A stretch of 64,000 bases of DNA from Planctomycetota bacterium. Its GTDB lineage: Bacteria; Planctomycetota; UBA8742; UBA2392. Made by a program: the position numbers and the translations under genes. Shown one piece after another: positions 25,628 through 35,400 of the stretch. How positions within the stretch are numbered: position 1 is the first letter of the stretch; every line of letters starts with the position of its first letter. The notes beneath the pieces were generated by a model. That model was not told where the DNA came from. It saw only the letters and a program-made list of their open reading frames with translations, and did no database searches. Location: the NCBI GenBank assembly GCA_020848275.1, contig JADLAK010000058.1, forward strand, positions 56,574-120,573. The letters run 5' to 3'.

Positions 25628-26071
25628 ATGCCGCGCACGATGGTTTCTATCAATATTGACCGGCTGGCTGACGCGCTGGTCGACCTCAAGACGCCGCATT
25701 ATTGGGACGTCAAGAAGCACAAGGTGCTGGCCGGCGAAGACGGCGAATCCACACGCACGGTGCTGATCGACACGCTCAACACACGCAAGCTTCGCAAGCT
25801 CGTGACTGATTTTTCCAAGCTGCTGGACACCACCGACGCCAAGTCGGTGCAGGAGATAATCAAGACCGGGCTCGACAAGTTCCCGAAGCTGCTGGAGAAA
25901 TCGCCCAAACTTGAGCCGATGTGGATGAAGTTCGCCGGCCAGGAGCTCGCCAAGGCGGCGGTCTCCTGGCTCGAACTCCAGGGTATCGAGAAATATTTCC
26001 CGACGGGCAACCTGGCCAAGCACATTTCCAAGCGCACGGGCAAAATCCGCCACGGCGACGAAGAAGAGTGA
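25628..26071 (+). CDS. Hypothetical protein (weakly UPF0158-like N-terminus)
   Basis: The 147-residue soluble protein starts at ATG 25628 with GGAG 7 bases upstream. The first 60 residues ('INIDRLADALVDLKTPHYWD') faintly resemble UPF0158-type proteins, but I would not assign the family. The middle is a Lys/Leu-rich helical region ('SPKLEPMWMKFAGQELAKAA'). Function unknown. A GC-rich hairpin follows at 26099. Confidence 0.65.
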   Translation: MPRTMVSINIDRLADALVDLKTPHYWDVKKHKVLAGEDGESTRTVLIDTLNTRKLRKLVTDFSKLLDTTDAKSVQEIIKTGLDKFPKLLEKSPKLEPMWMKFAGQELAKAAVSWLELQGIEKYFPTGNLAKHISKRTGKIRHGDEEE

Positions 26072-26098
26072 AGGGATGAGAAGGCCAAGTAATCAACC

Positions 26099-26118
26099 GG
26101 GGCGCCTGATGGCGCCCC
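26099..26118. terminator. Hairpin between convergent hypothetical genes
   Basis: GGGGCGCC TGAT GGCGCCCC is a perfect 8-bp GC stem with a 4-base loop, followed by GAATAATTA. It is positioned to terminate the 25628 gene and perhaps the opposing 26171 gene. Confidence 0.6.
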
Positions 26119-26170
26119 GAATAATTACAGCTCTTCTCCAGCCGGCTCGCGGACGCGCTGCCGCGTGTCC

Positions 26171-26908
26171 CTACTTGCGCTTTCTTTTCGCCGCAACCGG
26201 GTCCATCACTTCCTTCGTTTCGACCTCGGCCTCGTGGAAGCGCGGCATGCAATCGCGCGCGTAACGCACCAGTTCATCGGGTGCGTTGTCCGAAAAGCGC
26301 AGGCTGCCGCGTTTGGTCGCGGTGAGTGAGCAGCGGCCGTCGGGCAGCTTGAACGACACCGTGACCGATTCGACCTGGTCGGTGTATTTCTCGACGATCT
26401 TTTCCGACTCGCGCGTGTCGAGCACCTTGAAACTCGCGTTGCCAAGCATCGGCTCGCGCGCCTGGTAATCCTTGATGCGCAGGGCGCGGATTTCATTCTT
26501 GTTGAAGGCCGACTGCAACTCGAACACGTAATCCTTCAGGTTCAGGTTCAGATCCTCGAAGTTCACGTGCACGTCGGGCATAGCGTCGAGTTGCTCGAAC
26601 AGCACATTAAGCTCGCCGCGCCGGTCCTCGCTCGCGACCAGGCCGTGTTCCTGGTCGACCTCGAACTTGCACTCCGTCAGCGTCTCGGCCTTGGTCTCCA
26701 TCTGCTTGAGATCCTTGGGGTTGATCGACTTGACGTTGGTGGTCTTGATGTAATACAGCTTGCCCTTGATGCGGTTCTGGCCCGCACTCTCATCGAGCAC
26801 AAAACCGCGGCGGTTGCGCGCCTCAAAGGGCAGCGCGGCCATCGCCTTGCGCATCGCCCTGAAACTGTCCTGGCTAGACCCGACAAGCTTGAAGTGGAAT
26901 GACGGCAT
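26171..26908 (-). CDS. Hypothetical protein
   Basis: The 245-residue soluble protein was not recognised. It is highly charged, with 'FHFKLVGSSQDSFRAMRKAM' at the start, a middle beta-rich part and a basic end '...PVAAKRKRK'. ATG 26908 has AAAGGA 6 bases upstream; the ORF-track version runs 237 bases further through word repeat I and is not credible. It lies downstream of the HEAT-like gene on the same strand. Confidence 0.7.
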   Translation of the reverse strand: MPSFHFKLVGSSQDSFRAMRKAMAALPFEARNRRGFVLDESAGQNRIKGKLYYIKTTNVKSINPKDLKQMETKAETLTECKFEVDQEHGLVASEDRRGELNVLFEQLDAMPDVHVNFEDLNLNLKDYVFELQSAFNKNEIRALRIKDYQAREPMLGNASFKVLDTRESEKIVEKYTDQVESVTVSFKLPDGRCSLTATKRGSLRFSDNAPDELVRYARDCMPRFHEAEVETKEVMDPVAAKRKRK

Positions 26909-26918
26909 GGTGTCCTTT

Positions 26919-26985
26919 CGTGTCACGTGTTTCGTGTTACGTGCGACGGAAAAGCCGCAGCACGGAGCACGTAACACGCAGCACG
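26919..26985. repeat. Word repeat I (CGTGTTACGTGC)
   Basis: Left arm 26919-26944 and right arm 26960-26985 are imperfect reverse complements built from CGTGTNACGTG units. It lies upstream of the 26171 gene and overlaps its Shine-Dalgarno area. Confidence 0.75.
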
Positions 26986-27059
26986 AGCCCCCCGTCAAGC
27001 ATCGAGCTTTCAAAGATTTCTCGACACACACGATTGTGGAAAACAGCCACGCCTGCGGC

Positions 27060-29669
27060 CTAGCGTGCAGAGCCGGGCTTGAGGCGTCTGCGAATATCGG
27101 CACGCAGGTTTTCTGACAGCGACGGCAAGTTAGCAAGATCGTCAAGCATGCCGCGCGCCGTGACTACTTTGTCCTTCATCGCGTCAAACAGCGCCTCGGC
27201 CAGCACGCGGCGCGCGTGTTCGACGTCGGCGTCTTTTTCGCCCAGCCTGTCGCGCCTGGCAAGCGCCGACATGGTTTCGAGAATCTGGCGGCGCTCGACC
27301 ATCTCGGGCTCGGTTTCACCCGACAGCCGTTTCACCAGTTCGTTGAAGGCGTGGCCGGCGACCTTGTTCATGCGTGCGCTCTTGGGATTCAGCAGCGCCA
27401 GCCGCGACAGCACCTGCATCACGGGCAGCAGTGCGATGCGCCGCAGCAGCAGTTCCGCGATCTCGTCGACCGTCGTCTCCGGGTAGCGGCCGGAAAGGCC
27501 GATGTCGCCCAGCAGCCGCGCCAGTGTAATCACCGCCGTCGGCGCCCAGATCACGCGGTAATCCGCGATGTCGCGCCAGATGTCGGACATTTCCGTCACG
27601 ATGCGTTCGTGCAGCGCCTTGGGCGTGCTGCCGGCCTCAAGCATGCGCCCAAGGCCCTCAAGCACGCGCGGGATCATGTCGGTATACGCCGTGGTCTCAC
27701 GCCCAAAGTGCAGCACGGCTTCGCCCGCGGGATTTTTCTTCACCACCCCGGTGATGCGCGGCAGGCCCTTGCGTAGATAGCCGATCAGCCTATGCCCGAT
27801 TTCGACGCGCGCGTTGCCATCGAGGCTGCGGCCCGCGCCGAGGTAACCCAGCGCCTCGATCACGTCGTAAACCGCGCTCGATGTGCCTAAATGTTCGCCC
27901 AACAGCGTCGCCGCACCTTGCGCGACATCGGCGGGCGTGCGCGCATGGCCCGCGATGCGGCCAAGCGCAATGTACAGCGGCCCGCGGTCGGGAAAATCCT
28001 GCGCGTCGCCCTCGATCATGCCGCGCAACTGTGTGACGAGATCGCCGAGGTCGCGCGCCGAAATCTCGGCGTTGCCCTCGAGGATATCCGGCAGCAACCG
28101 CGCCGCCGTCAGGCGCGTGATGTCGTGCGCGGATTCGGCAATCGCGACCGTGAGCGCCTTGAGCGCCGCAGCGCCGCAGCGGCGCAGGGCGTTCTGCAAA
28201 AGTTCAAGCTGGCGCTCGAAGCGAAAGACGTGCAGGTCGTCGACAAACATGCGCGCGGCGCTCGCGCGTTCGTCGACGCCGAGGAAGCGCGGTTCGTAGA
28301 AGCCCGTCTCAAGCAATTTCACGCGAAGGCCGCCGGATGCCGACTCGTAACACTCAAGGCACGCGTGGGCGACCTGCGTGGTTGCGGCGGCGCTGAGAGT
28401 TCCCGCGCGCAACAACTGGCCAAGTTGGTCGGCGACGCGCTCGCGGCCGGTCTCGGACACTTTGGTGTCGCGCAGGGCTTCGGCCAGCGGCGCTACGCTC
28501 GCGTCACCCAACGAAGTCAGCGCGCCGGCGCAGGCCAGGAAGTTGCGGTCGATTTCGCTGCCCTCCTGCAGGCCCAGCACCATGCGGCGCAATACACGCG
28601 GCTGCGCGGCGGCTTCAAGATCATGGCGGCAGATCAGGCTAAGCGCAAAATATTGCAGCGGCTTCTGCGAAACTTCGGTGATCGATTCCGCCAACAGGCG
28701 CGAGGTTGCGGCGCGCTCGACGTCGTACATCGCGGCGTAAACGCCTTGCGCGGCGTCTTCGTAGGTCGCCTGCTTAACTTGCAAAAGTTCGATCAATTGT
28801 TTGTGCAGGCCAAACAGCAGGTCGTCTGCCTCGCCGGGGCCCAGCCGCGCCAGTGTCGTTGCAAGCAGCCCGAGCGCCGCCTTCACGGCCTGCTCGTCTT
28901 CCGACGGCACGATAAATCCCATGACCACGGCCAGCGCGAGCTTGCGCTGCGGCGCTTCCAGGCGCTCGAACAATTGGCCGAGGTTTGCGATCGCTACGAT
29001 GCGCTCGGCGACCAGGCCGCTCGAGGCGCGCGCGAGGTTTTCCGTCAGAGCGCCATCGAGGCCGAGCCCGCCCAGCCCGCGCGCGGCCTCGGCGCGCACG
29101 CCGGGGTCCTTGTCGCGCAGCGCCGCCAGGAACAGCCGCGATTTTTCGGCGGGCGCGAGATCCGACAACCAGATTTTACGCACGGCCTCAAGGCGCTTGC
29201 CGACATCGGACGACGTAATCAAGTCAAGCTTCAGGCGCGAGACTTCATCTCTGTCGAGCAGCTTGGCCGCTTCGTCGCGCGCAATCAGCGACATGCCCGT
29301 CCCTTGCGCAGGCAACGCCAGCCCGCGCGCGCTGGTCGCCGACGATTGCTCCTCCTCAGCAAGACAGATTACACGGCGGTCGCCCTGCTTCGCGAGCGCA
29401 AGCGGGCTTTCCTTCAACAGGGCTTTGACCGTCGCGCCAAGCGCCTTTTTCAGCGCGGCGGTGTCGGCGATTTTTTCGGCGGCGTCGAGAAAGGCCTTGG
29501 ATGTCAATGCGGCGGCAAGCGCCTTGCCTTCTTTGTCGGCGGCGATTTCCGCGACCGACTCCGTCACGAACAAGCCCGCCCGGGCAAGCGCGCCTAGCCG
29601 CGTGGCAAGGCGGCGCGTGACGCCGAATTTCTCGACCAACCCGTCGAAGTCTGAGTCAACAATGCGCAC
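27060..29669 (-). CDS. Large HEAT-like helical repeat protein
   Basis: The 869-residue protein is almost entirely alpha-helical with no signal peptide or membrane segment. Helix pairs such as 'LFLAALRDKDPGVRAEAARG' followed by 'LGGLGLDG', and 'DITRLTAARLLPDILEG', indicate HEAT-type repeats, which usually form a protein-binding solenoid. No enzyme motif was seen. Start ATG 29669 faces the glycosyltransferase start only 30 bases away, so the two genes share a very compact divergent promoter region. Confidence 0.75.
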   Translation of the reverse strand: MRIVDSDFDGLVEKFGVTRRLATRLGALARAGLFVTESVAEIAADKEGKALAAALTSKAFLDAAEKIADTAALKKALGATVKALLKESPLALAKQGDRRVICLAEEEQSSATSARGLALPAQGTGMSLIARDEAAKLLDRDEVSRLKLDLITSSDVGKRLEAVRKIWLSDLAPAEKSRLFLAALRDKDPGVRAEAARGLGGLGLDGALTENLARASSGLVAERIVAIANLGQLFERLEAPQRKLALAVVMGFIVPSEDEQAVKAALGLLATTLARLGPGEADDLLFGLHKQLIELLQVKQATYEDAAQGVYAAMYDVERAATSRLLAESITEVSQKPLQYFALSLICRHDLEAAAQPRVLRRMVLGLQEGSEIDRNFLACAGALTSLGDASVAPLAEALRDTKVSETGRERVADQLGQLLRAGTLSAAATTQVAHACLECYESASGGLRVKLLETGFYEPRFLGVDERASAARMFVDDLHVFRFERQLELLQNALRRCGAAALKALTVAIAESAHDITRLTAARLLPDILEGNAEISARDLGDLVTQLRGMIEGDAQDFPDRGPLYIALGRIAGHARTPADVAQGAATLLGEHLGTSSAVYDVIEALGYLGAGRSLDGNARVEIGHRLIGYLRKGLPRITGVVKKNPAGEAVLHFGRETTAYTDMIPRVLEGLGRMLEAGSTPKALHERIVTEMSDIWRDIADYRVIWAPTAVITLARLLGDIGLSGRYPETTVDEIAELLLRRIALLPVMQVLSRLALLNPKSARMNKVAGHAFNELVKRLSGETEPEMVERRQILETMSALARRDRLGEKDADVEHARRVLAEALFDAMKDKVVTARGMLDDLANLPSLSENLRADIRRRLKPGSAR

Positions 29670-29699
29670 GGAGCCGCTTCCTAGGCTATACTCGCGCGA

Positions 29700-30779
29700 A
29701 TGCTACGCGACTGGCTCGATTGCCGCAATGTGGTGGTGCGTGCGCCCAACGCACTGGGCGATATCATCATGGCCACGGGCGCGTTCGCGCGGCTTGCGGC
29801 GCATTTCGGCAAGGACCGGCTCAGCCTTATTTGCTCGCCTGCCGCCGCGTCGCTGCTGGGTGGTAACACGTGGTTCAAGGAAGTCATTGCCTACGACCGC
29901 GGCGGCGCGCACAAAGGCATCTCCGGCGGGCGGCGCTTCATCAAGCAACTGCGCGAACGCAAGTTCGACCTCGCGGTGATCTTCCCGAACAGCTTTTCCA
30001 GTGCGTGGCAGATGATGCGCGCAGGCGTACGCAAGCGCCTCGGTTATTTCAAGGAAGGCCGCGGACTGCTGCTTGGCGCCGGCCGCAAGCGCGACGAGGA
30101 CGCCGACGGCCACTTCGTACCGAAGTACACCGGCCAGTACTTCATGGACTTGCTCGACGTGATCGGCCTGCCGCCGGGCAGCCTGTCGCCGCAGCTGCCC
30201 GTTTCGGATGAGGAGCGCGGGAATGCAGCGGCGTTTTTGGCCGACAACAAGCTTGAGGGCGGGCCGCTGGTGATCATCGCGCCGGGCGCGGCGTTTGGCC
30301 CAAGCAAACTCTGGCCAGCGGAACGTTTTGCCGAGGTCGCCCGTGCGTTGCGCGAGGGCGGCGCGCGCGTGATGCTGAGCTACGCGCCGGGCGAAGAAGA
30401 CACCGTCGCGCGCGTGCAGACCGGGCTGAAATCGCCATTGGTAACCAGCCGCGGGCTCAATCTTGGCGTCCTCAAGGCGCTAGTGGCGCGCGCGAGCCTC
30501 GTGATCAGCAATGACACCGGCCCGCGGCATCTCGCAGTCGCGCTGGGGCGGCCGGTGCTGTGCCTGATGGGGCCCAACGACCCCCGTTACTCGGAGCTTG
30601 CAGGCGCGGCGCACGACCACGTGATTGTCGAAAAGGTCGATTGCTCGCCCTACGCGCAGCCCTGCCAGCTCAAGCAATGCCCCATCGACCACCGCTGCAT
30701 GAAGGGAATCAGCGTCGAACGGGTGTTAAAGGAAGCAAAAAAGACCGTGGCCGCGCCCTCCGTGGCCCAGCACGAATGA
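29700..30779 (+). CDS. Glycosyltransferase family 9 (heptosyltransferase-like)
   Basis: The 359-residue protein matches the ADP-heptose:LPS heptosyltransferase family (GT9). It has 'VVVRAPNALGDIIMATGAFA', 'VIIAPGAAFGPSKLWPAERF' and the nucleotide-sugar site 'SLVISNDTGPRHLAVALGRP'. It would add a sugar to lipopolysaccharide core on the cytoplasmic face of the inner membrane. It supports an outer membrane in this organism. No other LPS genes are adjacent. The C-terminus has a Cys cluster ('YAQPCQLKQCPIDHRC'). Confidence 0.9.
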   Translation: MLRDWLDCRNVVVRAPNALGDIIMATGAFARLAAHFGKDRLSLICSPAAASLLGGNTWFKEVIAYDRGGAHKGISGGRRFIKQLRERKFDLAVIFPNSFSSAWQMMRAGVRKRLGYFKEGRGLLLGAGRKRDEDADGHFVPKYTGQYFMDLLDVIGLPPGSLSPQLPVSDEERGNAAAFLADNKLEGGPLVIIAPGAAFGPSKLWPAERFAEVARALREGGARVMLSYAPGEEDTVARVQTGLKSPLVTSRGLNLGVLKALVARASLVISNDTGPRHLAVALGRPVLCLMGPNDPRYSELAGAAHDHVIVEKVDCSPYAQPCQLKQCPIDHRCMKGISVERVLKEAKKTVAAPSVAQHE

Positions 30780-30794
30780 TGTTGGAATTTCGCA

Positions 30795-30820
30795 TTGGGG
30801 CACGGAGGCCCCAGCCACAT
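30795..30820. repeat. Dispersed hairpin R1 (TGGGGCACGGAGGCCCCAGCCACAT)
   Basis: The sequence is a GGGGC..GCCCC hairpin in the gap between the convergent glycosyltransferase and MerR genes. An inverted copy, identical over about 25 bases, lies at 35652-35678. Confidence 0.78.
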
Positions 30821-31101
30821 TACTCTTCTTCGGCTGGTTTATTTTCGTCCGGCGCCGCGGGCTTAGCGGCGTCTTCGGCCAGAAGCAGCTCGCGGATTTC
30901 ATTGAGCGTGCGGTGGCGCTTGAGCATCTCGATCTTGCGGATACGGTCGAAAACTTCTTCGCCATACAGGCGATGGCCGGATTCCGTGCGTTCGTCGGCA
31001 TGGATCAAACCCAGCATCGTGTAATTGTGGATGGTCTGGCGCGACAGGCTGGTGTGGCGCATGATTTCGCCCACCTTGTAGAGCTTTTTTGGCGCCGCCA
31101 T
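30820..31101 (-). CDS. MerR-family transcriptional regulator
   Basis: The 93-residue protein is a compact MerR-type winged-helix DNA-binding protein: 'YKVGEIMRHTSLSRQTIHNY' is the helix-turn-helix, followed by 'GLIHADERTESGHRLYGEEV' and a dimerisation helix. It lacks an effector-binding domain and ends in an acidic tail. Target genes are unknown. Start ATG 31101 gives 'MAAPKKLYKVGEI'. Confidence 0.88.
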   Translation of the reverse strand: MAAPKKLYKVGEIMRHTSLSRQTIHNYTMLGLIHADERTESGHRLYGEEVFDRIRKIEMLKRHRTLNEIRELLLAEDAAKPAAPDENKPAEEE

Positions 31102-31147
31102 ATCGAGACCTCAAGTGCTCGGTTTGGGCTTGGATACCACAAACTCG

Positions 31148-31237
31148 TAAAATGCAAAATTCAAATTGTAAAATTCAAAGCGTCAGTACCCGCCTATGCT
31201 GCGCCAATTTTGCGTTTTGAATTCTAAATATTGAATT
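31148..31237. repeat. Word repeat J (AAAATTCAAA)
   Basis: AT-rich left arm 31148-31179 and right arm 31206-31237 are imperfect reverse complements built from an AAAATTCAAA unit. It separates the MerR gene from the SurA/PpiC-like gene and stands out as AT-rich in GC-rich surroundings. Confidence 0.75.
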
Positions 31238-31242
31238 GCCGC

Positions 31243-32361
31243 TTAACGGGCGATAAGGCGTTCGGGCACGATCACCGCGCGCTTGAGTAGCGTCGACTGC
31301 ACCTTGGTCATGTTCTCGTCGAGCTTCTTGCCGCGCAGGCTTTCGGTAATGGCGCCCTGCACCTTGGGATCGTCGAAGCGGCGCGAGGAGCCCTCAACCT
31401 TCGAGTACAACTTGATGAACTGGTAGCCCTCGAACTCGTTGCCCGCTTCGTCGCTTTCGACCACGGCGCTGAACTCCGCCACGCCGCCTTCCCTGGGCAC
31501 CGAGATCACCATCTTGTAGACCAGCGGCGTGAGTTTGCTGTCGTCAGCCGCGGTTTCGCGCTTGCCGACCACGAGCTTCAAGCCCGCCACCGGCATGCCC
31601 TCAATCAGCGTCTTCAGGCCGTCCATGGCCGCCTCAACGCCTTCGCCCTTCTTAATGCGGCTATGGGCGTCCTGCAGCACTGACACGAGCTTCTTGCGGT
31701 CATCCAGCATCGTGTTGCGCGGGAAAATCAGCTTCACAAGCTGGTAGTCGATCTTGGTCGCGATCTTGTAGCGGTCGCGTTCCTTGTCAAACGCTGCTTT
31801 GATCTCCCTGGGCGTGACGCTCATCGGCACGTAGACCGAAATCGGGTACTGCGACGGCACCGGGCCTTGCGCGCCCGCGCACAGGTACAGTATCTGGTTC
31901 TGGCGTATTTCCTCGCGGCGGCGCTCGCGATATTCGCTGGGCGTGCAGCCGAATTTCTGCTGGGTGTAGTTCGCCCAGGCGGTTTCGTCGCCTTCGGCGA
32001 TGTTCAGCAAGGTACGTTCGCGCGCGATCTGGGCGCGCAGGTCGTTATCGGACACCAAAAAGCCGATGCGCTCGGCCTCGGCCGTCAGCAGGCGCTTGAC
32101 GATAAACGTCTCGAGCTGGCCGTAGACCAGTTCGTGCTCAAGTTCCGAATCAGTCACGCTGTCGGGAATGCGCCGCACCTCGCGCAGCGTGCGGATTTCC
32201 GCGGCGAGGTCGAGGCGGCCGACGATCTGCTGGTACGTGATCGGCTCACCGTCAATGATGGCGAGGATTTCGTTTTTGCCGTGCGCGATTTTTGGCGTTT
32301 GCTGGGCGTGCGACACAGTCAGGAGCAACAGCAACGCGAAAATGACGACCATCCATCTCAT
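31243..32361 (-). CDS. SurA/PpiC-like periplasmic chaperone or peptidyl-prolyl isomerase
   Basis: The 372-residue protein starts with a signal peptide ('MVVIFALLLLLTVSHAQ') followed by a SurA-type N-terminal helical part: 'AIIDGEPITYQQIVGRL' and 'LETFIVKRLLTAEAERIG'. The second half has the spacing of a degenerate PpiC domain ('YKIATKIDYQLVKLIF', then 'YQFIKLYSKVEG'). It probably assists folding of secreted proteins; isomerase activity is uncertain because the parvulin core is not clear. ATG 32361 was chosen because codons upstream of it are a translation of word repeat K1. Confidence 0.75.
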   Translation of the reverse strand: MRWMVVIFALLLLLTVSHAQQTPKIAHGKNEILAIIDGEPITYQQIVGRLDLAAEIRTLREVRRIPDSVTDSELEHELVYGQLETFIVKRLLTAEAERIGFLVSDNDLRAQIARERTLLNIAEGDETAWANYTQQKFGCTPSEYRERRREEIRQNQILYLCAGAQGPVPSQYPISVYVPMSVTPREIKAAFDKERDRYKIATKIDYQLVKLIFPRNTMLDDRKKLVSVLQDAHSRIKKGEGVEAAMDGLKTLIEGMPVAGLKLVVGKRETAADDSKLTPLVYKMVISVPREGGVAEFSAVVESDEAGNEFEGYQFIKLYSKVEGSSRRFDDPKVQGAITESLRGKKLDENMTKVQSTLLKRAVIVPERLIAR

Positions 32362-32368
32362 GCCCGCA

Positions 32369-32440
32369 TTGTGGATTGTGGATTGTGGATTGTGGATTGA
32401 ATTCTTGCTCATTTCCCGACCAATCCGAAATCCACAATCG
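32369..32440. repeat. Word repeat K1 (GTGGATT)
   Basis: Four exact tandem copies of the 7-mer GTGGATT (32371-32398) face a partner arm AATCCGAAATCCACAATC at 32422-32439. The same word occurs at 36457-36542. It lies between the PpiC-like gene start and the mfd stop. Confidence 0.88.
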
Positions 32441-32455
32441 TGCGGCTTTGACACC

Positions 32456-35400
32456 TTACTTGGCGACATCGTCCGGGGGCCTTTCCTCCTCGAGCACTCC
32501 TTTACACGACAACATCTGCAGCAAGTTCGACAAAAATCGCAATTGGTCGAGCGGCGTTTCCAGCCCTTTGCGCAGCGGCAGCGCCAGCGTTTGTTCGTCC
32601 AGCACGCGAAAACTGCCGCTGCCCGCGCTCAGCTTTTTCTGCGTCAGCGGCGCCGCGACGCTGCGCAGCCGCAAATAGCCGTCGGCCACCGCGATGCTCA
32701 GCACCCCCAGCGCCGACAGTCGCGCGCGCACCAGCGCCGCCATCAACATCGTGTCGATGACGCCCGGGGGCTGGCCGAAACGGTCCGTCAGTTCGCGCTT
32801 GAGGTCTTCGGCCTGTTGCGGCGTGCGGATACGCGCGAGTTTGCGGTGAACTTCGAGGCGCTGGCGCGGAGCGGCGACGTATTTCTGCGGCAATTGCAGG
32901 TCGAGGCCGAGTTCGAGCGACGTGTCGATATCCGGCCCGACGGGCTGGTTCTTGAGCTTGCGCACCGAGCGCTCGAGCAGCCGGCAATAAAGGTCGTAGC
33001 CGATGCTCGCGATATGCCCTGATTGCTCGGGGCCCAGCAGGTTGCCCGCGCCGCGCAATTCGAGGTCGCGCATGGCGATCTTGAACCCAGCGCCGAGCGC
33101 GCTGTGCTGCAATATGGCCTTGAGGCGCTTCTGCGCGAGTTCCGGCACGCTGACGTCGGCGGGCACAAGCAGGTAGCAAAACGCCTGGTTGTGGAAGCGC
33201 CCGACGCGGCCGCGGAGCTGGTGCAGGTCGGCCAGGCCGTACATATGCGCGTCGTCGATGAACATCGTGTTGGCGGCGCGCACGTCGATGCCGCTTTCGA
33301 TGATCGTCGTGCAGACAAGCACGTCGACCTTGCCCTGCATGAAGCGCAGCATCACCTGCTCAAGGTCGTCCTCGTGCATCTGGCCGTGGCCGATTTCGAC
33401 GCGCGCGTCGGGCGCAAGCAAACGCACGCGGTCGGCGACCTTTTCGATGTCATACACACGGTTGTGGACGAAAAACACCTGCCCGTCGCGGGCGAGTTCA
33501 CGCTTGATCGCTTCCCCCACCACCTTGTCGTCCCAGTGCATGAGTTTGGTCTGCACGGGGATGCGCTCTTGCGGCGGCGTGGTCAAATTCGAGATGTCGC
33601 GCACGCCCAGCATCGCCTGGTGCAGCGTGCGCGGGATCGGCGTGGCCGAAAGCGTCAGCAAATCGACGGTGCGGCGCAGCGTCTTCAGCTTTTCCTTGGC
33701 CTCGACGCCAAAACGCTGCTCTTCGTCAATGATGACCAGCCCGAGGTCCCTGAACTGTACGTCGTTCGACAGCAAGCGGTGTGTGCCGATCGCGACGTCG
33801 AGCTTGCCCTCGGCAAGCTGCGTGATCGTCTTGCGAATCTGCGCGTCGGTGCGGAAGCGCGAGAGCATGCCGACCATCACCGCGCTTTCGGACATGCGCT
33901 CGGAAAAGGTCATGAAGTGCTGCTGCGCGAGCACCGTCGTCGGCACCAGCACCGCGACCTGCTTGCCTTCCTGCACCATTTTGACCGCCGCGCGCATCGC
34001 GACTTCGGTTTTGCCGTAGCCCACGTCGCCGCAAAGCAGTCGGTCCATGGGGCGGCGCGATTCCATGTCACGCTTGATTTCGCGCGTGCTGCGGGCCTGG
34101 TCGGGCGTGTCGCGAAACGGGCAGGCGGCCTCGAACTCGGCCTGTTCGGGCGTATCGGGCCTGCACTGGTGGCCCGCTTCCTGCGCGCGCAGGGCCTGGA
34201 GTTCAAGCAAATCGGTCGCAAGCTTCAGCACCGACTGCTGCGCGCGGATTTTCTTCTCGGACCACGCGGCGGTGTTGTACTTCGACAGTCTCGGCGCTTC
34301 GCCGCGCGAGCCGATGTATTTTTGAACGACATTCGCGTTGGCGACCGGCACGTGCAACATCAGGCCTTCGTCGAATTCCAGCGCGAGGAATTCGCCGCGC
34401 TTGCCATCGCGCTCGAGCGTCTCCATGCCGCGGTAACGCGCGATGCCGTGGCTCAGGTGCACGACGTAATCGCCGGCCTCGAGCTCGAGGAAATCATCCA
34501 TCACGTCGCCGAGTTCGCGCGGTTTGTCGTCAGAGGTGAATACACGGCGGCGCGCACGACCCAGCAGTTCGTGCAGGCTCAGCATCGCCACGCCCTGGCC
34601 CGCGAACACGCGCCCGCCGCCAAGGTCGCCGGTGAGATATTCAAGGTCGGCCCCGGCCTTCAGCCCGCAACCCTTGAGGCCTTCCGTGGCGAGGCGAATC
34701 TCCGCCTCGTTGCCGCAAAACAGCGCTACGCGCCGCCCGGATTGGCGCATCGCGGTAATTAAACCCGCGACACCCTGGTAGCCCTCGCCCAGCGCCACGG
34801 GCGCGGCGAGTTCCAGGTTGATGGCTTGCGGCCCCGGCGAAAGCTGAAACGCCCCAGCCACCGCCGCGCGCACGCCCTTGATCGCGCCAGTGACGGTATC
34901 GTCGTGCGCAAAGCCGCCCAGCACCGAGAGGCGCTCGACGATGCGGTCGTAGTCGACGGCGGTGATGGAATCCTTCGCGTCGAGATAGGCCAGCAGGTTT
35001 GACTTGGTCTCGGATTTCGCGCTGGGCAAAAGCAGCGCGATGCTTTCGAGCGTCTCGAGGCTGCGCTGGCTCAGCACGTCGAAGCCCCGGATGCTTTCGA
35101 TTTCGTCGCCCATCAACTCGATGCGCAGCGGCGAGTTGCGGCCGATGGGAAACACGTCGACGATGCCGCCGCGCCGGGCAAATTGTCCTTCCTCGCCCAC
35201 CTGGTCCTGCCGCGTCATGCCGGATTCGACCAGGCGCTTAAACAGGCCGTCGACGTCGAGGTTCTTGCCGGTCTTCAGGTTGATCGTGTCGGTTTCAAGC
35301 TGGCCCGGTGCGGGCAGCGCCTCGAGCATTGCTGCGGCAGGCGCGACGATGATCGCGGTCTTTTCTTCGTCGATTGCGGCAAGCAGCGACACCCATTCGC

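Noticed and set aside
27891-29597. 568-residue plus-strand ORF
   Set aside because: It is antisense to the HEAT-like gene. The minus-strand product has a coherent helical-repeat pattern, while this one is Arg/Gln/Ala-rich noise.
33023-34762. 579-residue plus-strand ORF
   Set aside because: It is antisense to mfd, which is certain from its helicase motifs.
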